Assembly (NCBI RefSeq): GCF_030064675.1
Contig: NZ_CP116413.1
Span: 3,814,001-3,878,000 of the forward strand
DNA length: 64,000 nucleotides
Direction: 5' to 3'
Origin: Crossiella sp. CA-258035
Lineage (GTDB): Bacteria; Actinomycetota; Actinomycetes; Mycobacteriales; Pseudonocardiaceae
The translations under genes were made by a program, and so were the position numbers. The notes under the pieces are model-generated. The model had not been told where the DNA came from, ran no database searches, and worked only from the letters and a program-made list of their open reading frames with translations. Below, piece by piece: positions 45,201-53,455 of this stretch (position 1 is its first letter; each line of letters starts with the position of its first letter).

Positions 45201-45545
45201 GGGCACGCCCACCGGCTGCGCGCCGACCTGGCCGCCGCCGCGCACACCACCGCGGCGGTGCAGCGGGCCGCCGCGCAGACCGGCGGGCTGGCCAACCACG
45301 GCCTGTGCCACGGCGAGCTGGGCAACCTGGACGTGCTGCTCACCACCGGCGGCCTGGCCGAGTCGGAGCTGGGCAGGCTGGTGGCCGGTCAGCTCGCCAC
45401 CGCGCGGACCGGCTGGCGCTGCGCGGTGCCCGAGGGCACCAGCACCCCCGGCCTGATGCTCGGCCTGGCCGGGATCGGCTACGCGCTGCTGCGCTTCGCC
45501 GAACCCGCCGCCACCCCCTCGGTGCTGCTGCTGGACAAGCCATGA
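42261..45545 (+). CDS. lanM: Class II lanthipeptide synthetase LanM
   Basis: 1094 residues from ATG 42261 (GAGGAGG upstream); the frame is open back into lanA but without a start site. The N-terminal ~650 residues are the kinase-like dehydratase (VVFKPRSLAVDLVFN, TDFHIENIIAAGPHPVLVDMEALFHTN, LILRPTRFY), which phosphorylates and eliminates Ser/Thr. The C-terminal LanC-like cyclase carries the zinc ligands Cys ~960 (WCHGAPG), Cys ~1016 and His ~1017 (GLCHGELGN), plus GLSHGNAGIAMAL. Complete for the family (900-1100). The stop overlaps the next ATG. Confidence 0.95.
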   Translation: MSAPTHDVPADPATAPDLPWERAATLAERQLGSGPGPVPAADLAVGARRLELWRELPPFQVEEEELDRAFAPVGVTAARLACLLGEPPDRLRERLAGEPGWVRQFAAALTEDRPLPAEVDVLPDQLALAEVLRPQLRQALRWLAAALDWSELPAGLLTVLAASLPIPVLAHAVQRTLTLELNVARVRGRLAGDTPEQRFRSFVDSLREQETALAVWREYPVLARYVQGILNRWLATRVEFAQHLRADRAEIVATVLEGVDPGQVSEVVFGSGDTHRGGRSVAIVRFERATVVFKPRSLAVDLVFNRFLDWFNRQRPAHPLRALRVLDRGDHGWVEFAATGPCATRAELHAFYWRTGALLGLLHSLRATDFHIENIIAAGPHPVLVDMEALFHTNPWDAGAADPSPPEQAFAESVLMVGLLPQPMVLRDKEGKSFSADMSGVAGRGGQSLEPVPVLDGMGTDEMRVVNRHIDTEGSDNLPRLVDGGAIRVQEFAGAVRDGFEFSYRRILADRGTLLADSGLIEEFGEITLRLILRPTRFYARVMEESLHPDFLRDAPDRQRALARLCEAPKDMPHGAEVLAAELRAMWLGDIPFFEFTPGARTVVLDDGQELPGVLAQAPLELVRARIERMGETDLRRQLDLIRDSFLVLEAGPEAGAARRVRPADLAGDKAAPAEHPATKAELLAAAESVGAALEAGALREGRRIGWLGIDLVDERHWQILPGAQDLYGGLAGVGLFLAYLARHTGRDRWHALATAVADEVALLTERSGEEWAKLPERQRDNLIRELPWDIGGFGDLAGGAYYLAHAAAVLERPELADHAAGLLPMLSEVVHRDEQYDVLGGSAGAILALLALADSPHRTDALRVANQAGAHLLANRVETDLGYGWLAPAAGQPLTGLSHGNAGIAMALARLHAHTPRADYLTTLLGALAHENGHYLPEAANWLDLRELSPQGSTSYAWCHGAPGIALTRHDLLRHDFLAGHAHRLRADLAAAAHTTAAVQRAAAQTGGLANHGLCHGELGNLDVLLTTGGLAESELGRLVAGQLATARTGWRCAVPEGTSTPGLMLGLAGIGYALLRFAEPAATPSVLLLDKP

Positions 45546-45976
45546 GCGAGCTGCCGGAAGGCCTGTACCGGCCGGAAGCGGTGCGCGCGCACCAGGAGTC
45601 CCCGCGCGGCCGGGAGGACAAGCCCGCCGCGCCGATCCGGCCGCGCTGGTGGCCGGCCTGGACCGCGGTCAGCGTGCTGGCCGCCGCGGTCGCGGTGTGC
45701 TGGCTGGTGCGGGTGCCGGTGACCGCGCGCGCCACCGTGGTCTCGGTGGACGGCGATGTGGTGGTGGCCGAGGTGACCAACGGCGAACGGCCGCACGCCG
45801 GGCTGCGCGCGCAGGTGGTCACCCAGACCGGCACCGTCACCGGACTGGTGGTGGCCGACTCGCCGGAGCTGCGTCTGCGGGTGCAGCCGCCGCCCGGCGG
45901 GCTGGCGCTGGAGCGGATCTCGGCGATCGCGATCCCCTCCGGCAGCCGTTCGCTGCTGCTGGACCTGCTGGGGTGA
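45542..45976 (+). CDS. Miniature HlyD-like membrane protein of the lanthipeptide operon
   Basis: 144 residues; ATG 45542 overlaps the lanM stop. The N-terminus ELPEGLYRPEAVRAHQ resembles the start of bacteriocin-export accessory (HlyD-like) proteins. One membrane helix (WWPAWTAVSVLAAAVAVCWLV) is followed by a ~80-residue beta domain (ATVVSVDGDVVVAEVTNGERPHAGL, RISAIAIPSGSRSLL) like a lipoyl/barrel half. The long coiled coil and the rest of a normal adaptor (400+ residues) are absent. Placed directly before lanT, it may assist the transporter (inference). Confidence 0.7.
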   Translation: MSELPEGLYRPEAVRAHQESPRGREDKPAAPIRPRWWPAWTAVSVLAAAVAVCWLVRVPVTARATVVSVDGDVVVAEVTNGERPHAGLRAQVVTQTGTVTGLVVADSPELRLRVQPPPGGLALERISAIAIPSGSRSLLLDLLG

Positions 45977-45987
45977 GGGGAGTGCAC

Positions 45988-48129
45988 GTGCGCAAGCGCC
46001 GGATCAGGGTGGAACTGCAGAACACCACCGCCGAGTGCGGGCTGGTCTGCCTGGCGATGATCCTGTCCCACCACGGCTGCGACCTGTCCTCCCAGGAGCT
46101 GCGCGACGGGATCGGCACCGGACGGGACGGCACCAGCGCGCTGGAGCTGCTGCGGGTGGCCAGGGAATGGGGACTGCACGCCGAGGCCAGACGACTCGAA
46201 CCCGCCGATCTGTCCACAATGGACGTTCCAGTGATCCTGCACTGGGAGTTCAGCCACTTCGTGGTGCTGGAGCGCTACACCCCGGACCGGATCACCATCA
46301 TCGACCCGGCCGAGGGCAGGCGGGTGGTCACCGCCGAGGAGTTCGACCGCGGCTTCACCGGCGTGGTGCTCCTCTTCCGGCCCACCCCGGCGCTGCCCCG
46401 CCGCCGCAGGCACACCCTGCGCGCGCTGATCTCCTTCGTGCGCACGGTCTTCCCCAAGGCCAGGGCCGCGCTGGGGCTGGTGGTGCTGTGCTCGGTGCTG
46501 CTGGTGCTGCTCGGCCTGCTGCCCGCGCTGCTCACCCAGTACCTGGTGGACGAGGTGGTGCCGGCGGGGGAGCAGGGCACGCTGACCGCGCTCGGCCTCG
46601 GCCTGGTCGCCTTCGTCGCCGGACAGGCCATGACCGGCTACGGCCGGGCGGAACTGTTGGTGTACCTGCAAACCAGGACAAGCCGGAACCTGTCCACGAA
46701 GTTCCTGCGGCGGCTGGTGGACCTGCCGTACTCCTACTTCCAGCTGCGCACCGGCGGTGACCTGCTGAGCCGCTTCGGCAGCAGCGAGGTGATCCGGGAC
46801 CTGGTCACCGCCCAGTTCCTCGCCCTGGTCCTGGACGGCGCGCTGGTGCTGCTCTACCTCGGCGTGCTCTTCGCCGGATCGGCGGCCTTCGCGCTGGTGG
46901 TCGCGGCCACCGGGGTGCTGAACCTGCTGGTGCTGTGGCTGTTCGCGCGGCGGGCGCACGAGCTGACCGAGATGCAGCTCTCCCGGATGGCGCACACCCA
47001 GAGCTACCTGCTGGAGACCGTGGTCGGGGTGGAGACGATCAAGGCATCCGGCGCGGAGGACCGGGCCTACCAGCGGTGGTCGCGGATGTTCGACCGGCAG
47101 CTGAGGGTGAGCATGGACCGGCAGTCCCTGGACAACCACATGGACCTGTGGCTGACCGTGCTGCGCGCCGGGATGCCGTTGGGGCTGCTGTGGTTCGGCG
47201 CGCACCTGGTGCTCTCCGGCGACCTCGGCCTGGGCCAGATGCTGGCGATGAACACCCTGGCCGGTTCGGTGTTCGCGCCGCTGACCTCGCTGGCGCTGAG
47301 CGCGAAGTCCTTCCAAACCGTGGGCGTGCACCTGACCCGGATTCAGGACGTGCTGCGCGAGGCGCCCGAGCAGCCGGACCGGAAGATGTTGCTGCGACCT
47401 AAGATCACCGGCGCGATCGAGCTGGACCGGGTCTCCTTCCGCTACGGCCCGGAGGCCGACCCCGCGGTCAGCGAGGTCTCGGTGCGCTGCCCGGCGGGCT
47501 CCAAGATCGCCATCGTGGGCCGCACCGGCTCCGGCAAGAGCACCCTGGCCCGGCTCATGCTCGGCCTGTACCGGCCCAGCTCGGGCACCGTGTGTTTTGA
47601 CGGCGTGCCAACGGAGCTGCTCGACCTGACCGCGCTGCGCGGGCAGTGCGGGGTCGTCATGCAGACCCCGCACATCTACAGCGGCTCGATCCTGGAGAAC
47701 CTGACCCTCAAGGTGCCCGACGCCCCGTTCGCCGAGGTGGTGCGCGCCGCGGTGCTGGCCGAGGTGCACGAGGACCTGATGCGGATGCCGTTGAACTACC
47801 ACACGATGCTCTCCGAAGGCGGCGCCGGACTCTCCGGCGGCCAGCTGCAACGGGTGGCCATCGCCCGCGCGGTGCTGGGCAAACCGAGGATCCTGCTCTT
47901 CGACGAGGCCACCAGCCACCTGGACGCGGCCACCGAGCTGGCGGTGCAGCGCAACCTGGACGAGCTGGGCAGCACCCGGATCGTGATCGCGCACCGGCTG
48001 AGCACGGTGCGCAACGCCGACCTGATCATCGTGATGGACAACGGCCGCATCGCCGAGCTCGGCACCCACGAGCAGCTGCTGCGCGACGGCGGACCCTACT
48101 GCACGCTGGTGGAGTCCCAGCTCACCTGA
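45988..48129 (+). CDS. lanT: Lanthipeptide ABC transporter with C39 peptidase domain (LanT)
   Basis: 713 residues from GTG 45988, chosen because GAGGGG is 7 bases upstream; GTG 45982 would add two residues. The C39 peptidase domain has the catalytic Cys 17 (TAECGLVCLAMIL), His ~90 (FSHFVVLE) and Asp ~106 (IIDPAEG), so it should cut after the Gly-Gly of LanA. A six-helix transporter domain follows, then the ATPase with Walker A GRTGSGKST (Lys ~517), LSGGQLQRVAIARA, ILLFDEATSHLD and the H-loop IAHRLSTV. Removes the leader and exports the modified core. Last gene of the operon. Confidence 0.95.
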   Translation: MRKRRIRVELQNTTAECGLVCLAMILSHHGCDLSSQELRDGIGTGRDGTSALELLRVAREWGLHAEARRLEPADLSTMDVPVILHWEFSHFVVLERYTPDRITIIDPAEGRRVVTAEEFDRGFTGVVLLFRPTPALPRRRRHTLRALISFVRTVFPKARAALGLVVLCSVLLVLLGLLPALLTQYLVDEVVPAGEQGTLTALGLGLVAFVAGQAMTGYGRAELLVYLQTRTSRNLSTKFLRRLVDLPYSYFQLRTGGDLLSRFGSSEVIRDLVTAQFLALVLDGALVLLYLGVLFAGSAAFALVVAATGVLNLLVLWLFARRAHELTEMQLSRMAHTQSYLLETVVGVETIKASGAEDRAYQRWSRMFDRQLRVSMDRQSLDNHMDLWLTVLRAGMPLGLLWFGAHLVLSGDLGLGQMLAMNTLAGSVFAPLTSLALSAKSFQTVGVHLTRIQDVLREAPEQPDRKMLLRPKITGAIELDRVSFRYGPEADPAVSEVSVRCPAGSKIAIVGRTGSGKSTLARLMLGLYRPSSGTVCFDGVPTELLDLTALRGQCGVVMQTPHIYSGSILENLTLKVPDAPFAEVVRAAVLAEVHEDLMRMPLNYHTMLSEGGAGLSGGQLQRVAIARAVLGKPRILLFDEATSHLDAATELAVQRNLDELGSTRIVIAHRLSTVRNADLIIVMDNGRIAELGTHEQLLRDGGPYCTLVESQLT

Positions 48130-48185
48130 CCGCCCACCTCGCCGCAGCCGCAAACCCGCAGGCGTGTTGGCCGTTGTCGTACAGG

Positions 48186-48221
48186 GTGTTGGCCGAACTG
48201 GTACGCCCGTTCGGCCAACAC
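48186..48221 (+). terminator. Terminator hairpin of the lanthipeptide operon
   Basis: GTGTTGGCCGAAC pairs perfectly with GTTCGGCCAACAC (13 base pairs, 10-base loop) 56 bases after the lanT stop. Its right arm is also the first GGCCAACAC of the tandem repeat that follows, and another inverted half (GTGTTGGCCGTTGT) lies at 48164. Confidence 0.65.
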
Positions 48222-48305
48222 AGCGTCCACAACGGCCAACACAGCGTCCACAACGGCCAACACGGCGTCCACAACGGCCAACACGGCGTCCACAACGGCC
48301 AACAC
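48213..48305. repeat. 21-bp tandem repeat, about 4.4 copies
   Basis: Units of 21 bases begin GGCCAACAC and end GTCCACAAC at 48213, 48234, 48255 and 48276, with a partial fifth at 48297. The first two units have AGC and the last two GGC at bases 10-12; otherwise they are identical. There is no spacer, so it is not a CRISPR array. It lies between the convergent lanT and DUF1579-like genes. Because 21 is a multiple of three, each frame encodes a 7-residue repeat, none supported as a protein. Confidence 0.9.
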
Positions 48306-48310
48306 ACTGC

Positions 48311-48763
48311 TCAGGGCTTCCGCTGGAACTCCATGATCCAGTTGGACTCCCAGGTCTGGCCCTCGTCGGCGGAGAACTCCTGTTCCCAGCGGGCGGAGTC
48401 CGCGGTGATCGCCGACCAGGTGAAGCGCACCAGCACCGGCTTGCCCTCGTGCTCGTCCTCGCCGTGGAAGCGGCCCAGTCCGTCGGTGAAGCCGCCCACC
48501 ACGGGCGGGCCGAGCAGCCCGGTGCGGCTGTTCGCCCAGTAGATCGACCACTCCCGGCGCTCCGGGTCGAACAGCCGCAGGGTGAGGCCCCGGCTGCCCA
48601 GGGTGGGGAAGACGATCTCGTCGAGGCAGCCGCCGCCGTCGAAGACCGACTGGGCGGTGGAGGTGCCGGGGAAGGACACCCAGTCCGGGCAGTCGGCGAG
48701 CCACTGCTCGCGGCGGTGGTTGGTCACGTGCCAGGAGCCGGTGAGGAAGTCGAAGTCGTTCAT
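48311..48763 (-). CDS. DUF1579-like beta-barrel protein
   Basis: 150 residues from ATG 48763. Begins NDFDFLTGSWHVTNHR, followed by CLDEIVFPTLGSRGLTLRLFDPERREWSIYW and ends WESNWIMEFQRKP. This resembles DUF1579-type small calycin-like barrels, which are single-domain proteins of unknown role. The stop codon directly abuts the 21-bp repeat. Expressed divergently from nothing obvious; it follows the rox-like gene on the same strand with 37 bases between. Confidence 0.7.
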   Translation of the reverse strand: MNDFDFLTGSWHVTNHRREQWLADCPDWVSFPGTSTAQSVFDGGGCLDEIVFPTLGSRGLTLRLFDPERREWSIYWANSRTGLLGPPVVGGFTDGLGRFHGEDEHEGKPVLVRFTWSAITADSARWEQEFSADEGQTWESNWIMEFQRKP

Positions 48764-48800
48764 GCCGACGATCCTCACCGGCCAACCCTGACACCTACTG

Positions 48801-50369
<1,569 letters not shown>

Positions 50370-50414
50370 TCACCCATCCCGGTCGCACTTCGCACTGGTC
50401 ACCGGCGGCGTCGG

Positions 50415-50660
50415 CTAACGCTCCACAAAGGACTCGGCCACCCGGGGCGGCCAGGACCCGGCGAGCAGGATGCCTGCCGCGTAGGCGCGGGCGACCAGCG
50501 CGACCCGGTTCGGCGCGGACAGCGAACGCTGCATCGCGGCCAGGTGGTACTCCACGCCGCGCGCGCTCAGCCGCAGCCGCACCGCCAGGCGGTGGGTGGT
50601 CTCGCCGCGGGCGATCCCCTCCAGGATCCGGGCGCGCGTCGCGCTCAACTCCGAGGTCAT
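50415..50660 (-). CDS. Stand-alone LuxR-type HTH protein
   Basis: 81 residues from ATG 50660, preceded by GGAGGGTGGGAAG. It consists almost wholly of a LuxR/GerE HTH (LSATRARILEGIARGETTHRLAVRLRLSARGVEYHLAAMQR) with no receiver, ligand or ATPase domain. Short stand-alone GerE proteins act as DNA-binding regulators in actinomycetes. Its 5' region holds the 18-bp dyad shared with the lanA promoter. It follows the LAL gene on the same strand with an 86-base gap. Confidence 0.75.
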   Translation of the reverse strand: MTSELSATRARILEGIARGETTHRLAVRLRLSARGVEYHLAAMQRSLSAPNRVALVARAYAAGILLAGSWPPRVAESFVER

Positions 50661-50722
50661 CTTCCCACCCTCCGCAGTCCAACAGGCCCCCGATCATCGG
50701 CGCTCCGCACGTCGTGGGCACC

Positions 50723-50740
50723 GTGGAAACACCACGAGAA
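50723..50740. promoter_or_regulatory. Shared 18-bp dyad element, copy upstream of the small LuxR gene
   Basis: Exact copy of 41734-41751, lying 63-80 bases upstream of the small LuxR start, between it and the stop of the LAL gene. Here the dyad is one pair longer (CGTGG-AAACA-CCACG). Autoregulation by the LuxR protein together with control of lanA would explain the pairing. Confidence 0.5.
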
Positions 50741-50746
50741 CAGGAC

Positions 50747-53455
50747 TCAACCAGGCCGGATCGGGTAGACGTCGCGGAGCTCGGCCCGTCCGGTCACACC
50801 GAGTTTCCGGTAGATCGCGGAGAGGTGACCCTCCACCGTCCGCTGGGTCAGGTCCAGCCGGGCGGCGATGTCCCGGTTCGTGCAACCGCTTACCGCCAGC
50901 TCGGCCACCCGCGCCTCCCTGGCGGTCAGCGCCCCCGGCCCGGTCACCGGCCGTGGCTGGGCCGGTGCGCCGAGCGCGGCCAGCCGGTCCCGCGTCAGCG
51001 AGACCAGCCGGCAGGCCCCGCACTCCCAGGCCACCGCGCCGGCCCGCGCCAGGCTCTCCCGCGCCAGCCGGGTCCGCCCGGCCGCCTGCTGCGCGGCGCC
51101 CAGGTCGGCCAGCGTCCTGGCCAGCTCCAGCCGGGCACCGGCGCGGTGCAGCGCGGCCGCTGACTCGTGCAGCAGCTCCTGCCCGCGACTGCCCCCGGCG
51201 ACCACGCCGAGGGTGCGCAACGCGACCCCGATGGCCTGGTCCGAGCCCCACTCGGTGGCCAGCTCGTAGGCCTGGTCGGCCAGCTCCCGCGCCCGGTGCA
51301 GGTCGTTGCGGGCCAGGTGCGCCCGCGCGGCCCAGGACCGCCAGTCGGGCACGGCCGGGTTGCGGTGGCCCATCCTGGCCTGGCGTTCCCCGCAGGTCAG
51401 CAGGTCGGCCAGCCCGCCGTCGAGGTCACCCCGGACGATCCGCGCGCGACCCCTGGCCAGCAGGTAGGGATTCCACAGGTAGGAGGCCTCCAGTGCGGGC
51501 GTCGGGGTGACCGCGTCCAGCAGCCGGGCGGCCTGCGCCGGGCGGTCCCGGTCGAGCAGCGACTCGGCGAGCAGGCCGAGCGGGACCAGGTGCGGGAAGC
51601 TGGTGACCTCGGCCGGCAGCAGGTCGAAGGTCGCGCGCACGGTGCGGATGGTGGCCCGCAGGTCGCCCTGGACGAAGGAGACCGCGGCCCGGCAGGTCAG
51701 CATGATCGCCCGCCCGAACCCGGAGTCCTCCCGCGCGATCGCGGCGTCGGCGCACTCGGCGGCGCGCTGGGTGTGTCCGGCCCAGAGCAGCGCCCAGACC
51801 GGGGCGGCCGCGGCGACGCCGTCGAGGGGGGCAGGGCTGGGAGCGAGGGCTTGGGTGGCCAGGTCGGCGGCGGCGGTGGCGGAGCCGCCGAAGAGGGCGG
51901 TGGCGAAGGCCAGCGCGCCGAGCAGCGACCGCTCACCCGCGCTGCCTGCCTCGCCTGCGGCGCTCGCCTCTCGCAGCCGCCAGGCCTCCGCCCGAGCCTC
52001 GGGTGCGGTGTTCTCCTCCAGCACCGCCCAGGTCAGCCGCCGGGCGTCCAGCACCAGCGCCGACTCCCGGTCCACCGGCCGCAGCCGTTCCGCGGTGCGC
52101 GCCAGCACCCGCACCGCCTCGTCCACCCTGGACTCGCGGACCAGGTTGTCCCCCAGCACTTCCGCCACCTCGCGGCAGCGGGCCGGTTCGGTCAGCTCGT
52201 CCAGCGCCAGCGCCAGGTAGCGCGCGCCGGCCGCCGGGCGCACCATCGACTCCGCCATGCCCAGTGCCACCAGCACGTCCAGCCGTTCCTCGCCCGGTGG
52301 CGGTTCGGCCAGTGCCCGGCGCAGGTAGTGCGCGGCGGCCTCCGGGGCTCCGCGCAGGGTGGCCTGGTCGGCGGCCGCGCGCAGGGTTCTGGCCTGCCAG
52401 GTCACGCCCGACGGGGGGAGTCGGACCAGGTGGGCGGCGACCTGTTCCGCCGGGGCGCCTGCCGCGTCCAGCAGCCGGGCGGCCGCGCGGTGCAGCTCGC
52501 CGCGGCGGGCGGGCGGCACGCCCTGGTAGACCGCCTCGCGCAGCTGGGCGTGCGACCAGCGCAGCGCGTGTTCGGCGAGCAAACCCAAGGCGCGCAGCTC
52601 TGCCGCGCACCGCCTGGCCCCTTCTTCGTCCACTGTGGACAGTTCTGCGGGTAGGGCGATGTCCGGCGCTTCGCCGAGCACGGCCAGGGTCTCGGCGAAG
52701 CGCCGGATCTCCGGCGGGAACCCGGACAGCCAGTCCAGCACCGAACGCCCGAATGCCTGCCCGGTGAACCCGGCCGGGGCCGCCGCTCGCCGCAGCAGCA
52801 CCGCCAGCAGTGGGTTGCCGCCGGTGAGCTGGTGGCTGCCGGGCACGGCGCTGCCGACCAGCCGCGCCGCGGCCGACTCGCTCAGCGGGCCCAGGGCGAG
52901 CTGGGCGCAGCCGTCGGCGGGGGCGCTGGGTTGCAGGATCAGTTGCAGCAGCGGCAGTTCGGGGTGTCTGCGGCGCAGGTGGGCCAGCCAGCGCAGGGAG
53001 GGCTCGTCGGCCAGGTGGGCGTCGTCGACCACCAGCACCAGCGTGCCGCCCGCCCGGTCGGCCACCGCGCGGGTGAGCTCGCTCAGCCCGAGCGGCACCG
53101 CGAACGGGTCCCCGTGCTCCTCCAGCCCGGTCAGCACCGCGCGGGCCGCCCGCGCCCGCCCGGCGAACAACCCGTCCGCGTCCGGCCCGGCCAGCACCGG
53201 TTCGAACAGCTGCCGGACCACGCCGAAGGCGAACTCCCGCTCCAGCTCGTCGCAGCGGGCGCGCAGCACCGGCACGTCCGGCGGCACCCGCTCGGCCAGG
53301 AAGGTCCGTACCAGGCTGGTCTTGCCGATACCGGCCGGACCGGTCACGTACACGGTGCGGCCCGCGCCCGCGCGCACCCGCGCGAACTCGGCGGCGAGCC
53401 GGTCCAGTTCGGCCTCGCGTTCCAGCAGCGGGCCGGGCAGGGCCAGCTCAGACAT
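50747..53455 (-). CDS. LAL-family (large ATP-binding LuxR) regulator 1
   Basis: 902 residues from ATG 53455. Walker A VTGPAGIGKTSLV (Lys ~45) and Walker B TLVLVVDDAHLADEP near the N-terminus, a long helical TPR-like middle (VAAHLVRLPPSGVTWQARTLRAAADQA), and a C-terminal LuxR HTH (LTAREARVAELAVSGCTNRDIAARLDLTQRTVEGHLSAIYRKLGV). LAL proteins usually switch on sugar-use or secondary-metabolite genes in response to a small ligand and ATP. The start overlaps the 3' end of the next LAL gene by 8 bases, so the two form one operon. Confidence 0.9.
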   Translation of the reverse strand: MSELALPGPLLEREAELDRLAAEFARVRAGAGRTVYVTGPAGIGKTSLVRTFLAERVPPDVPVLRARCDELEREFAFGVVRQLFEPVLAGPDADGLFAGRARAARAVLTGLEEHGDPFAVPLGLSELTRAVADRAGGTLVLVVDDAHLADEPSLRWLAHLRRRHPELPLLQLILQPSAPADGCAQLALGPLSESAAARLVGSAVPGSHQLTGGNPLLAVLLRRAAAPAGFTGQAFGRSVLDWLSGFPPEIRRFAETLAVLGEAPDIALPAELSTVDEEGARRCAAELRALGLLAEHALRWSHAQLREAVYQGVPPARRGELHRAAARLLDAAGAPAEQVAAHLVRLPPSGVTWQARTLRAAADQATLRGAPEAAAHYLRRALAEPPPGEERLDVLVALGMAESMVRPAAGARYLALALDELTEPARCREVAEVLGDNLVRESRVDEAVRVLARTAERLRPVDRESALVLDARRLTWAVLEENTAPEARAEAWRLREASAAGEAGSAGERSLLGALAFATALFGGSATAAADLATQALAPSPAPLDGVAAAAPVWALLWAGHTQRAAECADAAIAREDSGFGRAIMLTCRAAVSFVQGDLRATIRTVRATFDLLPAEVTSFPHLVPLGLLAESLLDRDRPAQAARLLDAVTPTPALEASYLWNPYLLARGRARIVRGDLDGGLADLLTCGERQARMGHRNPAVPDWRSWAARAHLARNDLHRARELADQAYELATEWGSDQAIGVALRTLGVVAGGSRGQELLHESAAALHRAGARLELARTLADLGAAQQAAGRTRLARESLARAGAVAWECGACRLVSLTRDRLAALGAPAQPRPVTGPGALTAREARVAELAVSGCTNRDIAARLDLTQRTVEGHLSAIYRKLGVTGRAELRDVYPIRPG

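Noticed and set aside
48213-48305. Possible CRISPR array
   Set aside because: Units are directly adjacent without spacers and only 21 bases long; no cas genes are present.
48122-48307. 61-residue frame with a WPLWTPC repeat across the tandem array
   Set aside because: It simply translates a 21-bp repeat that is open in all frames, has no ribosome-binding site and runs through the terminator.
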